Part shown: positions 42,262 through 50,742 of the stretch, one piece after another | Layout of the letters: the number at the start of each line of letters is the position of its first letter | Position numbering within the stretch: the first letter of the stretch is position 1 | Assembly (NCBI GenBank): GCA_965651815.1 | Contig: CBFGTJ010000002.1 | Coordinates: 1 to 52,728 of the forward strand | DNA: 52,728 nt | Direction of reading: 5' to 3' | Source of the DNA: CBFGTJ01 sp965651815 | GTDB taxonomy: Bacteria; Actinomycetota; Acidimicrobiia; Acidimicrobiales; Microtrichaceae | Notes under the pieces: generated by a model | Told to the model about the DNA's origin: nothing | What the model saw: the letters and a program-made list of their open reading frames with translations, nothing else | Databases searched by the model: none | Translations under genes and position numbers: made by a program

Positions 42262-43346
42262 TGGACGACCTCCCGGTAGATGTCCGCCACGGCGCCGATC
42301 GCCCGGCGGGGCTCGAAGACGCGGCGGGCGTGCTCCCGGCCGCGCTCGCCGAGCCGGCGGGCCCGCTCGGGGTCACCGAGCAGGTCGGCCAGCGCGGCTG
42401 CCACGGCCTCGTGGTCGCCCACCGGCACGAGCACCCCGCCCCGCTCGCCGTCGAGCAGGTCGGCGGCCATCCCGGTGGGGGTCGAGACCACGGGCACGCC
42501 CAGCTGGGTGCACTCCGCGAGCACGATCGACGCCCCCTCCCAGATCGAGGTCATGACCGCCACGTCGGCCGCGGCGAGGTGGTCCACCGCCCGGGGCACG
42601 TGGCCCACCAGTGCCGCCGTGCCGCCGATCCCCAGCCGCGCCACCTCGGCCTCGAGCTCGGCGCGCAGCGGCCCGTCGCCGACGATCCGCAGCTGCGCGT
42701 CCGGGCGCTCCCGCGACACCAGCCGCCAGGCACGCAGGAGCGTGGGCAGGTCCTTCTGCGGGTGCAGGCGCGCGGCGCACACCACCAGCGGCGCGTCCGG
42801 TGCCACACCGAGCTCCCGTCGGACCTCGCCTGCTGGTCGGGACGGCTCCGGGGGCCTGGAGGCCGGCAGCGCGACCCGCAGCCGCTCGGCCGGCACGAAG
42901 GCGCCCAGCTCCTCGGCCATGGACGTGGTGAGGGCGACGACCCGGTCGACCCGCTGCAGGACCTGCCGTTCGAGCGGGCGCTGGATGCGTGTGAGCCGGC
43001 CCGCCGACTCGTCGAGCACCACGTTGTGGACGGTGCACACGATCGGCCGCCGGGGGCGCCCGCCGAGCGCGGTCCACGCCGCCTTGAGCCCGTGGGTGTG
43101 CACCACGTCGGCCTCGCCACGCCACGGCCGCAGCGCCGTGCGCGCCCTCCACCACCCCAGCGGTGACAGGCCCGCCGGCACCGGGACCTCCCCGGCCTGG
43201 GGGCCGAGCCCGTCGAGCACGCCGCGGGGGCCGACGACCGGGGCGCGCACGCCGAGGTCCTCGAGGCCCGCGGCGAGGGTGGCCACGTGCACGCGGATGC
43301 CACCGGTCGACGGGCCCAGCAGCTGCAGGGCGGTCATCTCGCTCAC
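42258..43346 (-). CDS. Family-4 (GT-B) glycosyltransferase
   Basis: 362 residues. The GT-B fold is evident: GPSTGGIRVHVATLAAGLED at the acceptor side, VVHTHGLKAAW, VVCAARLHPQKDLPTLLRAW at the domain junction and the nucleotide-sugar site WEGASIVLAECTQLGVPVV with the E-x7-E pair. Retaining mechanism; donor and acceptor unknown. GTG 43346 overlaps the murJ stop by 4 bases (an ATG three codons later is possible). Translationally coupled to a lipid flippase, so an undecaprenyl-linked acceptor is likely (inference). Confidence 0.88.
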   Translation of the reverse strand: MSEMTALQLLGPSTGGIRVHVATLAAGLEDLGVRAPVVGPRGVLDGLGPQAGEVPVPAGLSPLGWWRARTALRPWRGEADVVHTHGLKAAWTALGGRPRRPIVCTVHNVVLDESAGRLTRIQRPLERQVLQRVDRVVALTTSMAEELGAFVPAERLRVALPASRPPEPSRPAGEVRRELGVAPDAPLVVCAARLHPQKDLPTLLRAWRLVSRERPDAQLRIVGDGPLRAELEAEVARLGIGGTAALVGHVPRAVDHLAAADVAVMTSIWEGASIVLAECTQLGVPVVSTPTGMAADLLDGERGGVLVPVGDHEAVAAALADLLGDPERARRLGERGREHARRVFEPRRAIGAVADIYREVVQ

Positions 43347-44986
43347 CGGGTGGCTCCTCCTCGGCCGGGGTCCGCACCGAGGGTACGGGCGAGCACGAGG
43401 GGCCCGGGGCCACCGACGGCACGGATCGTGAGCGCGGCCAGCACGACCGCGGCGGGGCCGCCGACCGCGAGCGTCGCGAGCGATGCACCGACCCCGGCGG
43501 GATCCACGAGCGGGACGAGCACGCGCACCACCACCGTCGCGACGACCGCGCCGAGGAGGATCCTGGCGACGGGCAGGGCCACCTGCCGGACCTCCGCGCC
43601 GACGTCATGCAGGTGCCGGCGCAGCAGCGCACCCAGCGTCGCCGCCCCCACGGTGTGGGCGAGGGCGTAGCCGAGGCCGATCGCGACGACGCGGTCGCCG
43701 GTGTCCATCGCCGCGGACAGCACCCACATCGCCACGCCGCCGAGCACGAGGACCATGAGGTTCACCAGCGTCGGGGTGCGGGTGTCCGAGCGCGAGTACG
43801 CCACCCTCGTGAGGAACAGCAGGGCCGAGAAGCCGGGGAGGCCGAGCGCGAACGCGGCGATCGCGCCCGCCACGTCCTCGGTCCGGGCAGCCGCGTTGCC
43901 GAGCGCGATCACCTGCGACAGCGGCTGGGCGAGCGCCACCACCGCCGCGGCGGACAGCAGGGTGAACGCGGCGATCGACCTCGTCGCCCGCCCCACCTCC
44001 TCCGCGAACGCCTCCCACTGGTGCGCCACCGCGGCACGGGTGAGTGCGGGGAAGGCGGTGGTGAACACCGGCACCGCGAACAGCGAGTGCGGCAGCATGA
44101 ACAGCACGTACGCGAGCTGGTACACGACCACCCCGCCCTCGACCCCGTTCGCGAGCAGCAGCACGACCACCAGCAGCAGCTGCGTCGCGGCGAGGAAGCC
44201 CGCCGCCCAGATGCCCTGGCGGACGAGCCGCCGCAGCACGGGGTGGCGGGGCTCGAACCGGGGACGCAGCGAGAACCCCGAGCGCGCCAGCCCGACGACG
44301 GGCACCAGGCAGAACAGCACGACGCCGAGGGTGGTGCCGAGCCCGAGGACGAGCTTCTCGTCGAGCTCGAGGTCGAGCCCCGGTGGGCGGCCGCCACGCA
44401 GCTGGGCGAAGAGCAGGTACACGCCGATCATCACGACGTTGTTGACCGTCGGGGCGAACACCGGCAGGCCGAAGACCCCCCGGGCGTTGAGCACCGCGGT
44501 CGCGACGAGGTTCGCGGCGTAGAAGACGACCTGCGGGAGGAAGAACCACAGGAGGAACAGGCCGAGCTGCTCCTGGGCCTCCCGGACGCCGGGGTCGTCG
44601 ACCCCGCTGACCAGCCCGCGGATCAGCCACGGTGCCGCGACCATGCCGGCGGCGACGATGGCCGAGAGCAGCGCCAGGATGGCGCCGAACACGACCCCCG
44701 CGGTGTGCTCGGCCTCGCCGTGGGAGCTGCGGTCGACGGCCTCGACCATCACCGGCACGAGGATCGACTGGAGCACCCCGGCGGCGAAGAGCTCGAACAG
44801 GATGTTCGGCACCATGTTGGCCGACTGGTAGACGTTGCCCAGGTAGGACGTGCCGAGCACCGCGGCGACGACCATGACCCGGACGAACCCGGTCCCGCGG
44901 CTCACCAGGGTCAGCACCGACATGCGCGCCGCGGCGCGGTTGCGCGCCGCGAGCGCGGCGGCGGAGCCGGGGGTCGCGCCGGCCAT
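43343..44986 (-). CDS. murJ: MurJ/MviN-family lipid II flippase
   Basis: 547 residues, about 14 membrane spans, MOP superfamily. MSVLTLVSRGTGFVRVMVVA, SANMVPNILFELFAAGVLQS and FLTRVAYSRSDTRTP with the expected Arg residues fit MurJ. Moves lipid II, or a related undecaprenyl-linked glycan, across the membrane. Its ATG shares one base with the mctB stop (TGATG). It is not beside mur or pkn genes; its neighbours suggest dedication to the local glycan pathway or a second MurJ paralogue. Confidence 0.9.
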   Translation of the reverse strand: MAGATPGSAAALAARNRAAARMSVLTLVSRGTGFVRVMVVAAVLGTSYLGNVYQSANMVPNILFELFAAGVLQSILVPVMVEAVDRSSHGEAEHTAGVVFGAILALLSAIVAAGMVAAPWLIRGLVSGVDDPGVREAQEQLGLFLLWFFLPQVVFYAANLVATAVLNARGVFGLPVFAPTVNNVVMIGVYLLFAQLRGGRPPGLDLELDEKLVLGLGTTLGVVLFCLVPVVGLARSGFSLRPRFEPRHPVLRRLVRQGIWAAGFLAATQLLLVVVLLLANGVEGGVVVYQLAYVLFMLPHSLFAVPVFTTAFPALTRAAVAHQWEAFAEEVGRATRSIAAFTLLSAAAVVALAQPLSQVIALGNAAARTEDVAGAIAAFALGLPGFSALLFLTRVAYSRSDTRTPTLVNLMVLVLGGVAMWVLSAAMDTGDRVVAIGLGYALAHTVGAATLGALLRRHLHDVGAEVRQVALPVARILLGAVVATVVVRVLVPLVDPAGVGASLATLAVGGPAAVVLAALTIRAVGGPGPLVLARTLGADPGRGGATR

Positions 44987-46137
44987 CAGCCGGGGACCGT
45001 CGGGAGGATGCTCGTCGCGCCCACGCCGACGCCGTAGTGGCCGACCTCACCGGCCAGCTGCTCCTGGAGCGCGAGCACGGTCGAGGCCCGGCGCAGCAGC
45101 TCGTCGGGGTGGTCCACCGTACTGAGCCGCTCGACCGCCTCGTCGTCGTTGCGGAGGTCGACGAGCAGGGCCCCGACCCGGTCGCGGTCGACCGCCGGCA
45201 GTTCGCCGGGCGCGACCGGCGCGGCGGTCTCGACCACCGTCACCGTGGCGGGGGCGAGGTCCGCGACCTCGTCGGCCAGCCGGTGCACGAGCCCCACGAC
45301 CTGCTCCGACATGCCGTCGGCCAGCAGCATCACGTAGCTCACCCCGGTCACGTCGGGGAACGCCGCTGCGGACGCTCCGGGGTCGATCGACAGCAGCCCG
45401 GCGGAGGCGCAGCCCTCGAGGAACGTCCTCGCCCGTTGGACCTCCTCCGGGGTGGGCGACGGCCCCGCGGCCCGGACCCCGGGACCGGGGGTGGCCGGCT
45501 GGCCGGCGCTGCCGCCCTCCACCGCCCCGGCCGGTTCGTCACCCGCGGCGCCACCGTCCGGGGCATCCCCGCCGCCCCCGGCCTCACCGTCCGCGGGCTC
45601 GCCGTCAGGGGTGCCGACGGTGGGGGGTGGCTCCGGGGCGGTGAGCACCGCGAGCGAGTCGGCGAGGCGGGCGAGCAGCCGGCTGCGCACCAGCGACGGC
45701 GAGGCGGTGTGCAACCCGAGCAGCTCCCGGGCGGCTGCCATCGACGCCTCGTCGTCGAGCTCCAGCGTCGGCTCGAGCCGAACCGTCGCCGAGCGGACCG
45801 CGCCGGCCGCCTCCAGCGCGGCCCACGTCGCGTCCACGGCCGCGTCGTCCAGCCCCGCCGGGGCGATGACCGCGAGCGGCTCGCCCTCGAGCCGCCCGGA
45901 CAGCAGCCCGTCCTCGCCGAGCAGGCGGGCGAGCTCCTCGTCGGTGGTGCGGAGGTGGTCCCGCAGCTCGTCGATCTCGGTGCCCCTCGCCCGGTAGCCG
46001 TCCTCGAGGTCGTCGACGCGGTTGCGCAGCGTGTCGACGGTGGCGCGGTCGATGAACGAGGCGCCCATCGCGACGCCGACGCCGAGCGCGAGGAAGACCG
46101 CGACGAGGCTGACCAGGTGGAACCTGAAGTTGATCAT
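44986..46137 (-). CDS. MctB/SteB-like envelope protein (copper transporter MctB family)
   Basis: 383 residues. One N-terminal membrane span (MINFRFHLVSLVAVFLALGV), a coiled coil (about 33-72), and an extracytoplasmic domain. The family member Rv1698 was named MctB for mycobacterial copper tolerance, and the corynebacterial gene pair steA-steB affects septum stability. A low-complexity Gly/Ala/Pro insertion spans about residues 170-230. ATG 46137 overlaps the steA stop by 4 bases, matching the Rv1697-Rv1698 pair. Confidence 0.88.
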   Translation of the reverse strand: MINFRFHLVSLVAVFLALGVGVAMGASFIDRATVDTLRNRVDDLEDGYRARGTEIDELRDHLRTTDEELARLLGEDGLLSGRLEGEPLAVIAPAGLDDAAVDATWAALEAAGAVRSATVRLEPTLELDDEASMAAARELLGLHTASPSLVRSRLLARLADSLAVLTAPEPPPTVGTPDGEPADGEAGGGGDAPDGGAAGDEPAGAVEGGSAGQPATPGPGVRAAGPSPTPEEVQRARTFLEGCASAGLLSIDPGASAAAFPDVTGVSYVMLLADGMSEQVVGLVHRLADEVADLAPATVTVVETAAPVAPGELPAVDRDRVGALLVDLRNDDEAVERLSTVDHPDELLRRASTVLALQEQLAGEVGHYGVGVGATSILPTVPG

Positions 46138-47363
46138 GCGGCCATCCCTCCGAGTGCCGCCGCGGCCCACCACGGACCGTCGGCGGGCAGGAGCCCGTTG
46201 AGCAGCACCCAGTTGGTGCGGATGAGGAGCCGGATCGGCTCGCTGATGAAGATCACCACTGCCATCGCGAACAGGGCCGCGAGCACCAGGAGCAGCAGGT
46301 CGCGCTTGCGGACCCGGCTCTCGTAGAGGCGGCTCACGCCCTTCGCGTCGACGAGGATCGGTCCGACCTTCATGCGCACGAGCACCGTCGAGGCCATCCC
46401 GGAGCGGCCCTTGTCGAGGAAGTCGACCATCGACGAGTGCGTGCCGACGGCCACGATGAGGTCGGCGCCGAGCTCGTAGGCCATCAGCATGGCGATGTCC
46501 TCGCTGGTGCCCGACGCCGGGAAGATGTGGTGGTCGAGCCCCAGCTGCTCCAGCCGTGCGGCGCCGGGGGCGCGACCGTCGCGGTAGGCGTGCACGACGA
46601 GGTGGGCACCGCAGCGCAGCGCCCGCTCGGACACGGAGTCCATGTCGCCGATGATCACGTCGGGGGTGTGGCCGACCTCCAACAGCGCGTCCGCTCCCCC
46701 GTCGACGGCGACGAGGACGGGACGGTTCTCGCGCAGGTACGCGGAACGGCGGAGCAGGTCGAGGTCCTGCTTGTAGTCGCTGCCGCGCACGACGATCAGC
46801 ACGTGGCGGCCCCGCCAGTCGAGCCCGAGGTCGGGCATGCCGAGCGAGTCGTCGAGCAGGTCCTGGTTCGAGCGGATGTGCTCGACGGTGTTCGCGACGA
46901 ACCGGTTGAGCTCCGCGCCGAGCTGCTCCCTGCTCGCCTCGTGGATCTTCGCGATGGAGTCCAGGTCCTGGCGGGTGCCGGTGGCGACCAGGCGGCCGTC
47001 CAGCCACACCTCGCCGCCACGGACCTCCACCTCGTCCATCTCGTGGACCTCCGACATGAGCTCGGGGCCCAGGCCGTCGACGAGGGGGATGCCCGCTTCG
47101 AGCAGCAGCACCGGCCCCTCGTTCGGGTACCTCCCGCTGGAGGACTCCGCCGCGTTGAGCACGGCGGCCGGCTGGGACTCGACCAGGCTCTCGGCCGCGA
47201 TCCGGTCGAGGTCGCGGTGGTCGATGACCGCCACCTCGCGTGGCCGGAGGCGGTGGACCAGGTCCTTGGTGCGCCGGTCGACGCGGGCGACGCCACGGAT
47301 CGTGACCTCGGGGTCGTCGCGGATCGGTTCGCCCGCGCGTCGGCGGAGCCGGAAGCGGGCCAC
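46134..47363 (-). CDS. steA: SteA-like cell-division associated protein (thiamine pyrophosphokinase-like fold)
   Basis: 409 residues. The middle (about 165-345) resembles a thiamine pyrophosphokinase catalytic domain: LVAVDGGADALLEVGHTPDV and IIGDMDSVSERAL. A C-terminal membrane span (about 355-378) anchors it. The first 160 residues (VTIRGVARVDRRTKDLVHRL) are typical of Rv1697/SteA. SteA-SteB form a membrane pair linked to septal peptidoglycan in corynebacteria. GTG 47363 is immediately adjacent to the recN stop. Confidence 0.9.
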   Translation of the reverse strand: MARFRLRRRAGEPIRDDPEVTIRGVARVDRRTKDLVHRLRPREVAVIDHRDLDRIAAESLVESQPAAVLNAAESSSGRYPNEGPVLLLEAGIPLVDGLGPELMSEVHEMDEVEVRGGEVWLDGRLVATGTRQDLDSIAKIHEASREQLGAELNRFVANTVEHIRSNQDLLDDSLGMPDLGLDWRGRHVLIVVRGSDYKQDLDLLRRSAYLRENRPVLVAVDGGADALLEVGHTPDVIIGDMDSVSERALRCGAHLVVHAYRDGRAPGAARLEQLGLDHHIFPASGTSEDIAMLMAYELGADLIVAVGTHSSMVDFLDKGRSGMASTVLVRMKVGPILVDAKGVSRLYESRVRKRDLLLLVLAALFAMAVVIFISEPIRLLIRTNWVLLNGLLPADGPWWAAAALGGMAA

Positions 47364-48962
47364 TCAGCGACCCCGTGCCCGGGCGGCTGCCTCGAGCAGC
47401 TCGCTGGCGTGCTCCCGCGCGGTGCTCGACCCGGGACTGCCGGACAGCATCCGGGACAGCTCGACGACCCGGTCCGACTCGTCGAGCGGCTCCACGGTGG
47501 TGACCGTGACGGTGCCGTCGACCTGCTTGGTGACCCGCAGCTGGTGGTCGGCGAAGGCGGCCACCTGGGGCAGGTGGGTCACCACGAGCACCTGCCGCTC
47601 GGCGCCGAGCTCGGCGAGCGACCGCCCCACCGCGACAGCGGCCTCGCCGCCGATGCCGGCGTCCACCTCGTCGAAGACCATCGTCGGCGGTCCCCCGGAC
47701 AGCACGAGCCGCAGCGCCATCATCACCCGGCTCAGCTCGCCGCCCGACGCGACCCGCTGCAGCGGGCCGGGCGGGGCGCCCGGGTTGCTGGCCAGGCGGA
47801 TCTCGACGTCCTCCCCCGCGCCCGGCAGGGCCGCGGTGTCCTCGACGGCGACCTCGACCTCGGCGGCGGCCATCGCGAGCTGTGCGAGCAGCTCGCGGAT
47901 CGCCGCGGCGAGGCGCGGCGCGGCGGCCCGGCGGGCATCGCCGACCTTCCGGCACTCCGCGGCGAGGTCGGCCCTGGCGGCCTCGATGAGCGCCCCCAGC
48001 TCGGCCCGCCGCTGGTCGAGGGAGGCGAGCTGGGCGAGCCGCGCCCGGGACTCCGCGGCGAACTCCAGCACCTGCTCGATGGTGTCGCCGTACTTGCGGC
48101 GCAGCGTGGACAGGTCGTTGCGGCGGGCGCGCACCTGCTCGAGGCGGGGTTCGTCGGGTTCGATCGTCTCGGCGAGCGCCCGCAGCTCGCTCGCGCAGTC
48201 GCCGAGCTCGATGGACAGGGCGGCGAGCCGCCCGGCGACCGGCTCGAGCGGCGCACGGCCATCCAGCTGCCCGGCGGCGGCCGCGAGCAGGTCCGCGGCG
48301 GCGCCCTCGCCGGTGAGCAGCTCGAGGCTCGCCGCCGCGGCCTCCCGGTGGGCGACCGCGTCCGCGAGCAGCGACTCCTCGGCCTCGAGCTCCTCGTCCT
48401 CGCCGGGGACGGGGGCGAGCGCCTCGATCTCGTCGATCTGGTGCCGCAGCAGGTCCATCTCGCGCTGCCGGGCCCGTTCGTCGCCTCCGGTGCGCTCGAG
48501 CTCCGCCTCGAGGTCGCGCACGCGGTCGCGCAGCTCCCGCAGGCGGGTCCGGTCGATGCCGGCGTAGCGGTCGAGCGCGTCGCGCTGCACCGAGGGGCGC
48601 AGCAGCGCCTGCTGGGCGTGCTGCCCGTGGATCTCGATCAGCTCCGCGGCCAGCTCGGTGAGGTTCGCCGCGGTGGCGAGCTGCCCGTCGACGTAGGACC
48701 GGGAGCGGCCCGCCGCGGGCACCACCCGGCGCAGCACGTGCTCCTCGTCGCCCGTGGCGAAGAGGCCCTCGACGACCGCCTCGTCGCACCCGGCGCGCAC
48801 CCGTGACGGGTCGGCACGGCCGCCGGAGAGCAGCTCGAGCGCCTCGACGATCATCGTCTTGCCGGCGCCGGTCTCGCCGGTCAGCGCGACGAGGCCCCCC
48901 TGCAGCGGGATGCGCGCCTCGGCGATGACGCCGAGGTTCTTGACGCCGAGCTCGACCAGCAT
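47364..48962 (-). CDS. recN: DNA repair protein RecN
   Basis: 532 residues, SMC-like ATPase for double-strand break repair. It starts MLVELGVKNLGVI; Walker A is GETGAGKT (residues 29-36), the ABC signature SGGELSRVMMALR and Walker B MVFDEVDAGIGG are near the C terminus, with a coiled coil (about 150-380) between. ATG 48962 has TACGCT 9 bases upstream. Order nadK-recN-steA-mctB matches Rv1695-Rv1698. Confidence 0.95.
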   Translation of the reverse strand: MLVELGVKNLGVIAEARIPLQGGLVALTGETGAGKTMIVEALELLSGGRADPSRVRAGCDEAVVEGLFATGDEEHVLRRVVPAAGRSRSYVDGQLATAANLTELAAELIEIHGQHAQQALLRPSVQRDALDRYAGIDRTRLRELRDRVRDLEAELERTGGDERARQREMDLLRHQIDEIEALAPVPGEDEELEAEESLLADAVAHREAAAASLELLTGEGAAADLLAAAAGQLDGRAPLEPVAGRLAALSIELGDCASELRALAETIEPDEPRLEQVRARRNDLSTLRRKYGDTIEQVLEFAAESRARLAQLASLDQRRAELGALIEAARADLAAECRKVGDARRAAAPRLAAAIRELLAQLAMAAAEVEVAVEDTAALPGAGEDVEIRLASNPGAPPGPLQRVASGGELSRVMMALRLVLSGGPPTMVFDEVDAGIGGEAAVAVGRSLAELGAERQVLVVTHLPQVAAFADHQLRVTKQVDGTVTVTTVEPLDESDRVVELSRMLSGSPGSSTAREHASELLEAAARARGR

Positions 48963-48971
48963 GTCGGATCG

Positions 48972-48977
48972 AGCGTA
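48972..48977 (-). promoter_or_regulatory. -10 hexamer TACGCT for recN
   Basis: Minus-strand TACGCT in the 56-base nadK-recN gap, 9 bases before the ATG at 48962. No LexA-type box was recognised. Confidence 0.4.
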
Positions 48978-49018
48978 GACGACCGCCCTGACGCCTCCGG
49001 GGCGCTGCGACCGGCGCC

Positions 49019-49867
49019 TCAGCGCTCCGACAACCCGAACTTGGAGCGCAGCACCGAGTGGAAGTCGTTGGTGCCGAAGGTGACGAGGCGGGCCGGTCGC
49101 GCCCCGCCGGTGCAGGTGACCGAGTCGCCGGGCGCGAGCGGGGACACGGCGCGCCCGTCCACCGAGATGCCCGCCGCGCGGTCGCCCGCCACGGTGACGC
49201 GCACCCTGCAGTCGGGCTGCAGGACCAGCGACCGGTCGAAGAGCATGTGGGCGGCGACGGGCGCCATGAGCACCGCCTTGTGCAGCGGGTCGATGATCGG
49301 GCCGCGCACCGAGAACGCGTAGGCGGTGGAGCCGGTCGGGGTCGCGAGGATCAGCCCGTCGCTCACGTAGGACGTGAACGGCCGCCCGTCGAGCTCCACC
49401 TCGAGCCGGACGGTGTGGCCCATCAGGGACTTCTCGATGACGGCCTCGTTGAGGGCCTCGTGCTGCTCGACGGGCTGGTCCCGCCGCTGCACGAGCACCT
49501 CGAGGCGCAGCCGCTCCTCGATCGTGTACGAGCCGGCGAGGAACCGCTTGAGCGCCATGCGCAGCCCGGAGGGCTCCACCTCGGTGAGGTAGCCGAGCTG
49601 GCCGAGGTTGATGCCGAGGACGGGCACGCCGTCGGGCGCGGCCAGGTTGACGGCCCGCAGCATGGTGCCGTCGCCGCCGAGGCTCAGGACCAGGTCGAGC
49701 CCGTCGACGAGCTTCGACTCCGGCACGCCGAGCTCCGGGTGGCCGACCGCGGCGGCGTCCTCGTCGGAGAGCCGCACCTCGTGGCCTCGGTCGTCGAGCC
49801 ACGCCACGGCGTCCCTCGCCAGCTCGATCGCCCGGTCACGGTGCACGACCAGCCCGAACGAGCTCAC
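49019..49867 (-). CDS. nadK: NAD kinase
   Basis: 282 residues. LSLGGDGTMLRAVNL carries the conserved GGDG, NLGQLGYLTEVEP follows, and SDGLILATPTGSTAYAFSVRG is the NAD-binding region. Makes NADP from NAD and ATP or polyphosphate. GTG 49867 overlaps the tlyA stop by 4 bases, so translation is probably coupled. Confidence 0.96.
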   Translation of the reverse strand: MSSFGLVVHRDRAIELARDAVAWLDDRGHEVRLSDEDAAAVGHPELGVPESKLVDGLDLVLSLGGDGTMLRAVNLAAPDGVPVLGINLGQLGYLTEVEPSGLRMALKRFLAGSYTIEERLRLEVLVQRRDQPVEQHEALNEAVIEKSLMGHTVRLEVELDGRPFTSYVSDGLILATPTGSTAYAFSVRGPIIDPLHKAVLMAPVAAHMLFDRSLVLQPDCRVRVTVAGDRAAGISVDGRAVSPLAPGDSVTCTGGARPARLVTFGTNDFHSVLRSKFGLSER

Positions 49868-50730
49868 CCCGCCGCCCCGTCCAGGTCGTGCGCGCCCGCA
49901 CCGGTCTCCACGACCCGGTCGACGAGTCGGCGCGCCGCAGCGGTGGGCTCGAGGTCGGTCGGGCCGGCGTCCCGGGCGGCCCTGCGGCCCGCGACGTCGT
50001 CGGGCACGACCAGGTGCAGCAGGAACTCCCGGTTGCCCTCCGCCCCGCGCACCGGTGACTCGACGATGCCACGCACCTCGGCACCGTGCCCCTCGGCGGA
50101 CCCGATCACCGACCACAGCGCCGCCCGCCACACCTCGGGGTCGGTGATCACTCCCCTGCCGCGGCTGACCTCCCGACGCCCCGCCTCGAACTGCGGCTTC
50201 ACGAGCAGCACGAGCCACCCGGAGGGCCGCACGAGGCGGACGAGGACCTCCATGACCGCGGTGAGCGAGATGAACGACAGGTCCGCGACCGCCGCGTCGA
50301 ACGGGCCGAGCTGGTCGGGGTCGACGTGGCGCAGGTTCGTCCGCTCGAGGACGGTGACCGCGTCGTGGTCGCGCAGGCGCGGGTGCAGCTGACCGTGCCC
50401 CACGTCGAGCGCGACGACGTGCCCGGCGCCGTGCTGGAGGAGGCAGTCGGTGAAGCCACCGGTCGACGCGCCCGCGTCGAGCACCCGCAGCCCCTCCGGG
50501 TCGAGGCCGAAGGCGTCGAGCGCGTGTTCGAGCTTCGTCCCGCCGCGCCCGACGTAGCGGGGCGGCTCGCCCTCGAGCAGCAGCGGCTCCGAGGGGTCGA
50601 CCAAGCGTGCCGCCTTGGTGGCGACGGTGCCCGCGACCCGCACCCTGCCGGACTCGATCTGGCACCGGGCCTGGGTGCGCGTCTCGGCCAGGCCCCTGCG
50701 GACCAGCTCGGCGTCGAGGCGTCGTCGCAC
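49864..50730 (-). CDS. tlyA: 16S/23S rRNA 2'-O-methyltransferase TlyA
   Basis: 288 residues. An N-terminal S4 domain (RRRLDAELVRRGLAETRTQA) and an FtsJ-like methyltransferase: SAM motif VLDAGASTGGFTDCLL, DLSFISL and LLVKPQFEAGR. Methylates rRNA; in mycobacteria its loss gives capreomycin resistance. GTG 50730 has TAGGAT exactly 6 bases upstream. The HAD phosphatase stop codon is embedded in that hexamer. Order tlyA-nadK-recN is conserved in actinobacteria. Confidence 0.94.
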   Translation of the reverse strand: MRRRLDAELVRRGLAETRTQARCQIESGRVRVAGTVATKAARLVDPSEPLLLEGEPPRYVGRGGTKLEHALDAFGLDPEGLRVLDAGASTGGFTDCLLQHGAGHVVALDVGHGQLHPRLRDHDAVTVLERTNLRHVDPDQLGPFDAAVADLSFISLTAVMEVLVRLVRPSGWLVLLVKPQFEAGRREVSRGRGVITDPEVWRAALWSVIGSAEGHGAEVRGIVESPVRGAEGNREFLLHLVVPDDVAGRRAARDAGPTDLEPTAAARRLVDRVVETGAGAHDLDGAAG

Positions 50731-50736
50731 GGATCG

Positions 50737-50742
50737 ATCCTA
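50737..50742 (-). promoter_or_regulatory. -10 hexamer TAGGAT for tlyA-nadK
   Basis: Minus-strand TAGGAT, 6 bases before the GTG at 50730; its TAG is the stop codon of the upstream HAD gene. Confidence 0.5.

Noticed and set aside
44986..48789. Minus-strand frame of about 1270 codons running from recN through steA into mctB
   Set aside because: Only its last 383 codons (mctB) make sense; the rest lies out of frame over recN and steA, whose motifs are intact in other frames.
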